64,000 nucleotides of DNA from positions 868,001-932,000 of the forward strand of contig MU839838.1 of the NCBI GenBank assembly GCA_030411725.1, read 5' to 3'. The position numbers were made by a program, and so were the translations under genes. Each line of letters begins with the position of its first letter. Positions within the stretch are counted from its first letter, which is position 1. The notes below the pieces were generated by a model, which was not told where the DNA came from, did no database searches, and saw nothing but the letters and a program-made list of their open reading frames with translations. This DNA is from Echria macrotheca. Its lineage: Eukaryota; Ascomycota; Sordariomycetes; Sordariales; Schizotheciaceae. Shown in pieces: positions 46,330-56,301 of the stretch.

Positions 46330-46681
46330 TGTAACGACCTGTATAACCCTAACCCGGAAGGGGTTCTTGACTGTGGTTACAGAGGTGAGAGGTAAGAAGC
46401 AAGGGGGTGCAAGCGATAGGTAGTAGGCTGATGGTGATCACACAGATCGCAAGCAGTCAGAGGATGCTTCAGTGCAAAGATGCAAAGTAGTATTATTATT
46501 GTTACTGCTATAAGGAAGGAATCTAAGGGGGGGGGACCGGTCCTATATATATTTGTGAAATCCGTGGACCCACGAGCCCGCAGACCCGGCCCCGGGTCCG
46601 CGGGTCCCTGGGTCCTCCCTGATTGGTCGTCCCGACCCACTTGTGCCTGAGGCCCCTATGGCCCCGCCACGGGTCGTGACA
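46330..46681. mobile_element. solo LTR with 5-bp target duplication, not RIP-mutated
   Basis: 352 bp beginning TGTAACGACC and ending GGTCGTGACA, an imperfect inverted terminal pair with TG...CA ends. TACCC flanks it on both sides (46325-46329 and 46682-46686). Base composition is near gene-like (GACCCACGAGCCCGCAGACC) inside a very AT-rich host, so it either arrived after RIP acted here or never met a homologous copy. No internal retrotransposon genes remain, as expected after LTR-LTR recombination. Confidence 0.85.
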
Positions 46682-46740
46682 TACCCCTTTACAAGGTCGG
46701 ATCTTCGCCTTAAGGCTTAAATAGCACGTTTTAGAAAATA

Positions 46741-46920
46741 GCAAATTCAAGAATTTTAAGGGCCACTACGAATGCGGACAGGAAACAGCCGTATATATAA
46801 TCTTGAGATGCCAAGGCTACAAGGATCAACAACCACTACTAAACCTCCTAAAGGTACAAAATAAACACACCTTTAAGGAAGCCCTAACTTGGAAAAAACT
46901 CGTACCAAAAATCGCAACCT
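46741..46920 (+). pseudogene. possible non-LTR retrotransposon (RNase H tail) relic
   Basis: The plus strand reads FKNFKGHYECGQETAVYIIL, then RCQGYKDQQPLLNLLK. This resembles the C-x-CG...E...H-I-L-x-C block that closes Tad-like LINE proteins. The match is short and the surroundings are degraded. Confidence 0.35.
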
Positions 46921-48329
46921 AATTTTTCAATACTGGGAGGATAGAAATGTACAGACTAGCGTAAAAGATAAAATAGAAAAACAAATAGGAAAAGCGAGAA
47001 AAGAAAGCGTAAACCGCGGAACGAAAATATACCAAGCCCATATTAGGCTTAAAAGGAAACGATATAAAGTCCAATAGTAATAGAGCCGGGGTGAGATAAC
47101 ATAGGAAACGGAGAATACCGGGGTTTTAAAAGGGATTATAAAAGTATACAAGGAAACCGTTAAAAATGCAAAGTAATAAATTAGTAACCTAATCAATACA
47201 AAAGCGTAACGACTATAAACCAGGGTAAAACCCCAGCGGTACTTATTTACTTTTAGCTACCCTTTTTCCCGCCTTTTATACCTTTCCTTTTACTAATAGC
47301 ACTACCTTTACCACCCTTTTCGGCCCTAACAACAATACCCTTAACCTTCTTTTTATTTTAAATAACTAATTATTAGCCCCAAACTTAAACTAAATACATT
47401 GCAAATTACTTATATCCTCGGCCTTCTAAGCAGTAGTAATCTCAGGAATAGCGAAAGCAACTATACGCATCCGGATTATTTAAAAGTTACTGGAAACTAC
47501 CTTAATAGCGCTCTTAATATAACGCGCCTACAATAGGGTTATAATAGCCTTAATACAACCTTAGGATAAAGTCGAAGCGGTTAGAGCAAAGGCGAAAGTA
47601 TAAGTGGGAGTTGTAGTAGTAGTATTAAAGCTACTAAGGCAATAAGCTACTTAAAGAAACTACATTGTGCCAAAAACAGCTTAAAGCTGGAAATAAAAAA
47701 TAAGTATTAAATATAATAAATATACTAACAGAAAAATATACTTTGGCAGTAGCAAGGGCAGTAGCTAACTTCCGGGACTAAGTAACGATATAGAAGGCTA
47801 AAAAGTAATCCTCATTATCAAATTATATAAAGTTAATACAAAAACGAAGTAAGTACGGGAAAAATACGTACTATAATATACGCAAAGTACCCCTTAATAC
47901 ACTTATTATATTTACGAGAATTAAGCTAAAGCCCCCATATATACTCGCAATAAGTACTAACCCCCAATTTACTTAGCTGCAGCTAATTAACGCAACGTAA
48001 GTATAAACCCGCGACGAAAAGGTTATCCGGATTAAAAGGTTAGTAGCGTATTTAAAACAAGGTTAGTACTTACGTAGCAATCTAATAATTACGCTAAAAG
48101 GGTACTAAATCGGGGATAGTAGCTATAGCAATATAATATAAAATAAAAAGGAAAAGAATAAATTAAATTAAAGGGAAGGCTACTTATTTATATGTAGCTG
48201 GGTGGCTTGTACGCGGTTTATACCGGAACTTACTTTCTACCGTCCGAACTTTTCCCTATATATAACCAATTAACCAAAACATACTAAGGGGGTATACCTA
48301 CCTAAAACCAACTATACCCCGTATTATAT

Positions 48330-48433
48330 ACACACGCTATAATCAATTGGGCAGGACGGTGCAAGCACTGGTGTGCTTGCACTGGTAGATCTTTTGGTCC
48401 ATTGGCGCAACGGTTCCCTGCCCTCCGCTTGTT
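48330..48433 (+). repeat. direct repeat copy 2 with perfect hairpin
   Basis: About 104 bp, partner of 45799-45901. The centre is a perfect stem-loop, GCAAGCAC-TGGT-GTGCTTGC. It ends GGTTCCCTGCCCTCCGCTTG. It may be a terminal repeat or a SINE-like tail; the GGTTCCCTGCC block only loosely resembles a Pol III B box. Confidence 0.75.
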
Positions 48434-48494
48434 ACACCCCGCTTCTTTTTTTTATTTATTTTATTTGTTATTGAGGACTTTTATAACTTACCGA

Positions 48495-48671
48495 TGTCAC
48501 GACGCCGACTAAAGATCGAGGAGAAAGACTTATTATTGTGCGAGGAGGGTGAAAGAGGAGGAGGTATTACGACGTAGTTATATATATATGGCTGGGTCCC
48601 AGCGCCTAGGCGCCGGGGGTTTGGTTCCGTTCCGGTGGATACCCAGGGTAGTTCCGGCTGGTACCGTAACA
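48495..48671. mobile_element. possible second solo LTR (short)
   Basis: 177 bp starting TGTCACGACGCC and ending GGTACCGTAACA, GC-rich within AT-rich surroundings. Read on the minus strand it begins TGTTACGG and ends GTCGTGACA, the same terminal style as the LTR at 46330. No target duplication is evident. Confidence 0.4.
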
Positions 48672-49190
48672 GCCAAAATATACTGAAATTGGAGCCTATC
48701 AGAGACCGAAGGAACAACGTACTTACCCCAAACCGGCTTCTTTTCTTTGTTTACCCCCTCTTATTACCCCTATTTGCTAATTGCGACCTGAGTTATACCT
48801 TAAACGGTGGAAAGAGTGTGCTTACCTCGGATTAAGTGTAGGATAATACCTTCCCTCAAACCCCTTATTTCACATTTTTTACTTTTTTACTTTCTTTTTT
48901 GATTACAATCGCATTCTGGGCGCAGAAGAGCCCGATCGAGTAGATTGCGAAGGAATATTTTAATAGGTACTCGGAGCGTACGCGCACCGAAGTTAGATAG
49001 AAGGCACTCATGTGCTATAACTATATAGAAGAGGGACCGCCTACCCCCTTAGAGGTGGAAGCTTTCGGCTTCCTACGGTTTAAGACAAATATATAATATA
49101 TCTTACTATTACACCTTCATTATTACACTAATACATATTAACAATATATTAGCGGGGTAGCGAAAATAATAATAAGAAACCTGTAAGGGA

Positions 49191-49399
49191 TTAAAACCAC
49201 CTTACCCATCGTCGGGTCCTTTAGACTAATGGGTGGTAAAGCCGAAGGCTACGAGCTAGCTGTAAGATAGATAATTAATTGCTTGTTAAAGTCAGGTGCG
49301 CGCAGCGGCAGCGCACCTGAACAGCTATATAGGCCGTGCAACGGCATGTGCGTGGGTTGCTGCGCAACCTACGTGATCCGTGCAGATTATCCGTAACAA
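49191..49399 (-). repeat. right terminal inverted repeat of the 7.3-kb unit
   Basis: Inverted partner of 42066-42271, less mutated. It contains two internal hairpins: GGTGCGCGCAGCGGCAGCGC followed by ACC (49290-49318), and a 10-bp-arm palindrome around GTTGCTGCGCAACC (about 49355). Confidence 0.8.
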
Positions 49400-49752
49400 C
49401 CTTTACATACTACCTATGCAACCTAGCCTCTTGACGTAGCGTTATTTTTTCCTTTTAAAATTTATTATTACAAAGAAACTAATAGTTAAGCGTTATATAA
49501 TATTATAGTATTAACTATAAAGTAATAATCTATTAACGTTTATATATATGCTTTAAATAAAGCCTTTAGTAAACGGAATATACGCGTAACGTTTTCGAAA
49601 AATAGTTTATAACCCGTTAATTAAGTTTAAGTTTTTAAATAGGAAAAGTTATTCCTCGATAAGAGCAATCGACTTTAATTGATAATATTATTATTAAATT
49701 TACATATAAATCAGTTTATAATACTTTATAAAAGTTATATGAGTTTTAGGTA

Positions 49753-50189
49753 ACGTCATTCACAAGCGAGCTGAACACCCAAGCGAGCTGTACACTCCAA
49801 ATCCCATACATAACCCTAGAAAATCCAAGCAGCTAACTCTACCAATTTTACATATATAACCCTAAAAATTCAAAATTAGGTATTTTATAATACTTTAAAT
49901 AAATTAACAGCTTAGTAAGCACGATAACCCTATAGGGCTAAGGTTAAATTAACTTTTCCTCTATTTATTATAAAAAAACCTATGAAACTCTTCCTTTACC
50001 CTAACCCTGTAATCTTATTATGCTTAGTAAGCTTTTATTTTATTTAAAGTAATATAAAATACTTAATTTTAAATTTTTAGGGTTATATATGTAAAATTGG
50101 TAGAGTTAGCTGCTTGGATTTTCTAGGGTTATGTATGGGATTTGGAGTGTACAGCTCGCTTGGGTGTTCAGCTCGCTTGTGAATGACGT
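49753..50189. mobile_element. foldback MITE related to the Fot1-like element, with TA duplication
   Basis: 437 bp. The left half (from ACGTCATTCACAAGCGAGCT) and right half are inverted copies over about 150 bp each, and TA flanks both ends (49751-49752, 50190-50191). The 17-bp motif ACAAGCGAGCTGAACAC occurs twice in tandem in each end (second copy CCAAGCGAGCTGTACAC). The Fot1-like element's ends show a similar duplication (ACAAGCAAGCGACACAG, then ACAAGCGAGCGACATAC). The arms are little mutated. Confidence 0.82.
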
Positions 50190-50191
50190 TA

Positions 50192-51224
50192 TAGATATCT
50201 GTTTTTTACTGCAAAATGTAGTGAAATTGTACGTAGTTGCAAAGTGAGGTATCCTATTCCAATGTACGGAAGTAGGGTGCGTACGGAGGTTGGGTGAAGG
50301 GGTTTAACGGCTATTTTAAACGGCTGGGCCGCAGATTGCGGCCGCCTGGATACTACAACCCTCCCATTTCCAGGCTCCATGACTCCAACATGCAAGACAA
50401 ATAAGGGCCGGACTAGTAGTTGGGTGGGTGACCACCAGCGAATCCCCGGTGTTGTATGTTTTTTTTTTCTTAACAAACTGTACACAAAGAGAATGGGATT
50501 GCGTGTTGTGATGGCAGGGATGGATGGTGGTATCAAGATGGTCGAGTGCAGACCCCGACGTTCACAAATTTCCACACGCTTTTTCTCTTTTTCCAGAACT
50601 GACCTCCAAATGAGACTCTGAACTAAGAGGTACAGGCCGGAGGACCATATCGTTCCCTCAACTCAGACGTGATGCTACCAATCTGTTGCGTGGGGATTCG
50701 GGTCCACAGAGATCACTGCCCTTGAGTGACATGGCCAAGGGACCACCACGGTTACACAATCTTACATGCCACGCAGCGCAACAAGGTTACTGCTTCGAAG
50801 TCCGCGAAAACATTTTCACTGGGAGTTCTCTCAAGCTTCTCTTGTAAATACTTGCAAAGCAAGCCCGGCAAGTTACAAGCATCCCGCGGCTTGTATCGGC
50901 TCTGCATGTCTCATCTTCAACCTTCCCAAACGCTTCCTTCCAGGTCTCCCTTGATTCTGTTTTCTTCGTCAAAACCCCTGATGCAAAGCCTTGTTTATAT
51001 CCCGGCTAATCCCCAACGTTGCACCAAACCTCCCGCAACCGGCACTGGTCGAGTCGGACTCTGGGCGGCCGATGTTTCACCCGCCGCATCCGAGGATATC
51101 CGATCATCGGCGACCGCTTCTTTCAACATCAAATCCAACCTTCAACCTCTCGACCCGAAACCCAAACCCAAACCCAACCTCACCCCTCAACTCCCCCACG
51201 TCCCACCGAAAGCAATTTCCAAAA
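50192..51224. other. intergenic between transposon island and ALDC gene
   Basis: GC content returns to normal after about 50250. It contains the truncated 5S copy and the C-rich leader of the decarboxylase gene. No protein gene is supported. Confidence 0.5.
50403..50459 (+). pseudogene. truncated 5S rRNA pseudogene
   Basis: This 57-bp block matches only the 3' half of 5S rRNA: GGCCGGACTAGTAGTTGGG, GGGTGACCACCAGCGAATCC and GGTGTTGTATGT, followed by a T10 run. The sequence upstream shows no ACATACGACC start or middle domain, so the copy is 5'-truncated. Its 3' arm and hairpin are the standard ascomycete form, unlike the variant gene at 25417. Confidence 0.85.
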
Positions 51225-51941
51225 ATGGCAGCAAACGAAGTCTACCAGTACAGCATAATCTCCGCCCTAATGGACGGCGTCGCCACCAACGGCATCCCCA
51301 TCTCCCGCCTCCTAGACCACGGCACCCACGGCCTGGGCACGTTCCGGGGAATGCAAGGCGAGATGATCATCCTCGACTCCGAGGTGTACCAAATGAAAGC
51401 CGACGGCACCGTCGTGCACATTTCCCGCCCTGCCGAAACCATAACCCCCTTCGCGACCATCACGCGCTTCGAGCCCACCACTTCTGTAAAAACCGCCCTG
51501 GGCAGCAAGGCCGACCTCTCCTCTTTGCTTAGCACGCACTTCCCCGGCACAAAAAACCACTTCCTGGCCATCCGCATCGACGGATCTTTTCGCAAGATCA
51601 ACTTCCGCACGGCGGGCGGACAGATCACCCCAAGGGAGGGTATGGTTTCTGTCTGCGCGCGCCAGACGGAACACACGTTCGAGAACGTGAGGGGGACGGT
51701 GGTCGGGTTCCGGTGTCCGGGGTATGTGATGGGGATTAACGTCGCGGGTGACCACTTTCATTTCATTACGGACGATAGGCAGAGGGGGGGACATATTCTT
51801 GCGTTCGAGACGGACGGGGAGGTGCAGGTGGGCGTGGCGGTTATGAGTCGGTTTTGTTTGGACCTGCCTGTGGGGGATGAGGAGTTTGACGGGGCGGCGC
51901 TGGGGTTGGATTCAAAGGGGATTGAGGCCGTGGAGGGGTGA
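51225..51941 (+). CDS. alpha-acetolactate decarboxylase
   Basis: Intronless, 238 residues from the ATG in AAAAATGGC; a longer frame upstream opens only at a TTG. The enzyme converts alpha-acetolactate to acetoin and CO2. Family features in order: YQYSIISALMDGV near residue 6, GTHGLGTFRGMQGEMIILDS (the GLGTF and GEM blocks), VYQMKADGTV, ITPFATITRF, and a C-terminal GDHFHFITDDRQRGGHIL holding the three zinc-binding His. No targeting signal is visible, so it is probably cytosolic. The family is mainly bacterial with scattered fungal members; a transfer origin is possible but cannot be shown here. Confidence 0.93.
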   Translation: MAANEVYQYSIISALMDGVATNGIPISRLLDHGTHGLGTFRGMQGEMIILDSEVYQMKADGTVVHISRPAETITPFATITRFEPTTSVKTALGSKADLSSLLSTHFPGTKNHFLAIRIDGSFRKINFRTAGGQITPREGMVSVCARQTEHTFENVRGTVVGFRCPGYVMGINVAGDHFHFITDDRQRGGHILAFETDGEVQVGVAVMSRFCLDLPVGDEEFDGAALGLDSKGIEAVEG

Positions 51942-52149
51942 TTAATTTTCGTCAGAGATGCTGTCGATGGAATGGGACGGAGGGGGGATGAGTTGAACTT
52001 GGGGTGTTGTAGACCTAGACGTTGTGGGAGTCATGGTGGTTGTATCCGATATATCTCCTCGGCAGAAGATGCGCCTTTTCAAAAGAAAAGCGATGATAAT
52101 GAGAACGAAAAAAGAAACCAAAAAAATGTGCCCAAGAGGCACGACACAA

Positions 52150-52266
52150 CTCCTCCGGTAAGGGTCGAACTTACAGCCTCCAGATGTGCTCAGGAAGGAT
52201 GGAACTTACTAAGTTTCCAACTTTCACTTAACAGTCTGACGCGCTAGCCAATTGCGCCACGGAGGA
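52150..52266 (-). tRNA. tRNA-Asn(GTT) with 43-nt intron
   Basis: The mature sequence folds as a cloverleaf: acceptor TCCTCCG/CGGAGGA, D arm GGCGCAATTGGCTAGCGC, anticodon loop CTGTTAA (GTT, Asn), T arm GTAAG-TTCGACC-CTTAC, discriminator G. A 43-nt insertion follows the base 3' of the anticodon, the canonical nuclear tRNA intron position. Total 117 nt, mature 74 nt before CCA. Confidence 0.92.
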
Positions 52267-52520
52267 TTGGTCTTGTTTTGTGCCGCTGTGTCAACATGGA
52301 GCGTAATTACCCCTTTTGTTTAATGTCGAGTAGTTCAGCCAGACAGTTGAAGCTGCGGAGACAGGTGTCAATTCTGGGTCAATGGCACTAAGAACACGCA
52401 TGGCACTTGCTTCCTGAAAAATGAATGTGTTTTCTCTCTGTTTCCATACTCTCTTGATTGAGAAACATCTCGTTCTTGCATCATCAAAGTATGCGTGAGA
52501 CCGCATTTCCAGCTTGACCC

Positions 52521-54166
52521 CTATTTCACCTCCCTCGCCGTCACCTGCACAAACTGCTTCTCTACCAAAAACAAGCCCAACGGGCTCTTCAGCTGCCACG
52601 GACTCGTCGGGTTAATCGGCGCCAGATCAAAATGCCTGAGCAGCTCGAAAATCGTCTTGCCCAGCTCGAGCTGCGCAATCGGCTTGCCCAGACACGACCA
52701 CCGCCCATGTCCAAACACCAAATCCGCCGTCCTCGTCATGCGCGCCAGCCTGTCCTTGTCGGCCTCGAACCAGCGCTCCGGCCGGAACGCCTTGGCGTCC
52801 TCCCCAAAGACGGCGGCGTCATGCATCATGCCCTGCATCGACGTCCCGATCTCGGTCCCGCCAGGTACAAAATACGTCGTCCCGTCCACGGTGATGCGAT
52901 CACCCCCCGGGGGCACGTCGTGCGGGAAGAGATTGACAACAGGCGGCCACACGCGCATCGCCTCGCGGATCACGACCTGCATGTACGGCAGCTGCTTGAC
53001 CGCCGCGCTGCTCACGACGCCCTGCGTCGACACGGGCGCCCTGCCGTCCGCCACGGCCGCGTCAATCTCGGCGCGCAGCTTGAGATAGACGCGCGGGTTG
53101 GTCATCAGATACAAAAGAATGCCGCGGAGCGCGCTCGCCGTCGTGTCGGACCCGGCGATGATCTGCTCAATCAGCTCGCTGCGCAGGTCCTCGCGCGACA
53201 GGCCGTGCTTGATGAACGAGCCGAGCATGTCGAGCCGCTTGTCGGTCGCGCGCACCGCCCAGCGCTCGTCGGCCCAGCGATAGCACAACCCGACCATGCG
53301 GCCGATGCCGCTCGCGTCCTCGGGCTTCGCCGTCAGCACGGGGCCGATGATGGGCGCCTGGCGAAGCCATGCGAGCCCGATGGCCATGAAGGTGTTGCCG
53401 AGGAGGAGCCCGCTCTCGGAGGCGGCGAGGATGCCGTCGACGTCGCTGTCGGCCTCTAGCATCCCGAAGGACCGGCCGAAGCCGATGGTGCTGATGATGT
53501 CGAGCGTGAGGTACTGGATCTTTTTGGAGAGGTCGACGGGGATTACTCGGTGGTCGGTCGAGAGGTACTTGGTCCGGAGGAGGTCGATGAGCGTCTTGAC
53601 GTGCCGATCCACGGAAGCCTCGAGCTCTGCGTTTTCCCGGCCAGAATACTGCTCCGTGTTAGCCTGATCTACCAAGCGGGGAGAGTCGTCCTGCCACGTA
53701 CGCCCGGCGCAATCTGCTTTCGCCTGATATCGTGCTTTTCCGTGTTCGTCTGCGTAAAGATATTGTCCCTCTGGTACTCGAAACGAGCAGCCTGATAGAA
53801 CCAGTCCGTCTTCTTGTAGCCGGGGGTTGTGTGGACGTGCGCCCAAACCTCTGGGTTCGCCGTGACGAGCGAGTTGGGTCCGATCCGCGCAAGCGGTCCT
53901 GTCATTGCCTGTCAACCGGCCGGCTCCTGACAGCTTCTAGGCACTAGAAAAGACTCACCATATTTCGCGCAAACCTCCTCGTACCATGTGTAGGCCGTCA
54001 TTGTCAAGATCCTCCTAGTGTGTGAAAACTCGGAAATACCCACGCCCCACGGCCCCTTGAAATGTCGAAGTCGGTTGTATGCGTAAAGCGTGCGGGCCAG
54101 GTAGGCCACGACAAGTCCACCCAATACAAGCCATCGCAGCTCGCCGAGTGTCTCGAGGACGGCCAT
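52521..54166 (-). CDS. cytochrome P450 monooxygenase (pisatin demethylase-like)
   Basis: Three exons: 54166-53959, 53898-53702, 53648-52521, giving 510 residues in frame. It is a microsomal haem-thiolate monooxygenase. Residues 8-28 form the membrane anchor (LRWLVLGGLVVAYLARTLY). Other blocks: FKGPWGVGISEF, RIGPNSLVTANPEVW, the I-helix EQIIAGSDTTASALRGILL, ExxR in VIREAMRVWPPV, FRPERW, and the haem loop FGHGRWSCLGKPIAQLELGK with Cys454. The GHGRWSCLGK form resembles fungal pisatin demethylase and trichothecene-type P450s. The substrate is unknown. Introns have GTGAGT and GTACGT donors. Neighbours are a tRNA and a decarboxylase, not a recognisable cluster. Confidence 0.92.
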
Positions 54167-56301
54167 GTTGAGAGGGTGGTGAAGCTGTGCACGCGAGAGT
54201 TCCAGGTAACCAGCCTTGCCCCGTAGGGCGACGTGCTCTACTATTTATGTGTCATGGAATGGACTGGGGCCGTCGCCTTGGGACCCCGTACTGACTTGTC
54301 CCAAGCCGGCATCCACTGCACCGGGTCTATGGGGCCTGGGTGGTGGGCCAATCAGTCGCCATGCAGAGGCAATAGGGCGGTGGACGGTGGCGCTTGGCAG
54401 TAGGGGACCAGATTGGACTGTGCGAATGATGATTGCAATAGTGATGGGGCACTTTCTAACCGAGTACAAATGCTACTGTGTTGATGCAGGCCGGTCTGGG
54501 CGGGAGACGTCAAGTGGGACGTGATTGTCTTGGGATATCTGGCGGTAGGCTGGTTATCACGGCCAAGATGTCGGTGTCACCTTTGGTAAGCGGGATCTTC
54601 AATCTTCAACTTTTTGACGGGAACATTGGTAGAGCCGGCTTCACGAAGCGGGTCGGCAAGATTGTTCCCCTCCGGAAATGGCCCGCAAAACTTCGTGAAG
54701 TTCTGTAGCCAAGTTGAGAAACCTGCAGACAGCATAGCCCTTGGAAACCGATCCATCGTCGCATTATGTGGTGTCGCCAAACTCCCGAATCTCAATCTAC
54801 CCAGCATGACATCCGCCCGAGGGACGCTGGGCAGAGGAAAAAACCCCACCTCATCCATTCTCGTATGCATGCTCAGAGAGACTCGACCGGAGACTCATCG
54901 ATGCCACTGATGATGCTGCGTCGGATTTTCTGAGCATCAAACTCGTCGCCCGGAATGTCTCCGGGACCGGTCACCTCGATGGGCGTGTCCTCCACAGAAG
55001 CGGCGGCGGCGGGGCGACAAGCGGGTTTTCAACAGTCATGGTGGATTCCCAAGACTTGGTTGCTTGTGCGATCTAGCTCTCCTTGGCAGGATGGGCCGCA
55101 GTATCGACCAAGAGAACTAGACGCACGGGCCAGCGGTTCCCTGCCGAATTATGCCATGTCTGAAGATAAAATCTGCGTGAAGAGTTCGAGGAAATCTCAC
55201 AAAGTTGCAACCATGTTGTGCCCGGTTCAGCAGCATCGTACTCCGGGCGCCTCCGATGATGCTAAACCATCTATCGAGATCTTTTTTTCGTAAAGCCATT
55301 CATTGCCCAAGAGCTCGATACTGGGACATTGCTAGGTTTTCACTCGCGGGGTAGAAAACCGCCAAGTCCCTGGTTCGTCCTGGGATACCGGCGGCTCCAG
55401 AGATGGTTGGACTCTAATCCGTGACGACAACTTGAGTGTTATCTCTAAGTGATATTCCCTGGCGACCGGGAATTTATTTGGACGACGCAGCTCGGGAAAA
55501 AGCTTGATATGACGAGAAGTTATAGGTCCAATGCCAGTTGTAGTTGCACGGTTGACCGGGGACGACGGGACCCGTCGTTGAACCAAGTTTTAGTGGCGGC
55601 CAATCACAGCACGCTCACAAGCGAGTGCGAGGGCTTGGTGATTGGTGTAACTTGAATATCTGTAGGATTGTTAGCACCATGTCAAAAGTGAAACTTGGAG
55701 GCAAAGCTATATGTCGCCATAGAGCTGTACATTTGGAAATGAAGCGGCTCTCCCGAACACGCAAGAAGCCTTCCAGATGAATTCAGCTATAGGGCCAATT
55801 AATAAGTCGACCTGTGTGGGAAAATCTCTGCAGACCTAACATTTCGTACTGGCCAGCCAGGTACCGACCTACCAATCATTCAGGGCTCGAAATGCAACGC
55901 CCACTCCGAATTCCGAATCCGCCTCGCAAGCGAATGCGAAAGTGCGAACGGAACCAACGGTTTCCGTACGTCATAACAAACTGGTGGTCGAGCCGAAATT
56001 CGACTTTTGCATCGGCAGGCCTGAAAGGCGGCTTGTCTTTGACCCAATGGCTGCCGTGCACCTTTCATCGCATCTAGACGCGCCCCATCTCGACTCCGTC
56101 GACAATGATCCTTCCTGGTTCTCGGAACGCCGGAATACGCGGAATACCTGTGATTCCGCAACACCCCTGCGCGGCATACGATCCCACCGCTCCACTCGGG
56201 TTCTGCCGACCGCTGCCTTGTCTCAAAATCAAAAGTACATAAATCACCAACCCCGCCGCGTATAGGTAGCACCCGAGAGACCGCATCCCGAGTCAACCAC
56301 A
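54167..56301. other. long intergenic stretch, no gene seen
   Basis: Frames up to 140 codons on both strands (for example 55880-56302 minus) lack domains and overlap others. Nothing else is supported. Confidence 0.45.

Larger units (their letters stand above)
42066..49399. mobile_element. 7.3-kb unit bounded by long terminal inverted repeats
   Basis: The ends are inverted copies of about 207 bp. They align base for base apart from C/T and G/A differences expected from RIP, then diverge abruptly inside and outside. Outer ends read TRTTACRRATAATCTGCACGG. No matching target duplication was found by eye. After removing the nested Fot1-like element and the solo LTR, about 5.1 kb of heavily mutated interior remains. 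I could not identify its transposase, so the class is open (long-TIR DNA transposon such as a MULE-like element, or a composite). Confidence 0.65.
39700..50190. mobile_element. RIP-degraded AT-rich transposon island
   Basis: About 10.5 kb of very AT-rich sequence, dense in TA, without any long open frame, bounded sharply by normal gene sequence. Within it are recognisable transposase relics full of stops, long inverted repeats differing by C/T and G/A changes, and a few GC-normal pockets. This pattern is what repeat-induced point mutation produces in ascomycetes. Individual elements are listed separately. Confidence 0.9.

Noticed and set aside
42066..49399. Reading the terminal repeats as LTRs of a retrotransposon
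   Set aside because: The repeats are inverted, not direct.
39700..50190. Mitochondrial or centromeric insertion as the cause of the AT-rich block
   Set aside because: Transposase relics and transition-only differences between repeat copies point to RIP-mutated transposons. No mitochondrial genes are seen, and 10 kb is small for a centromere core.
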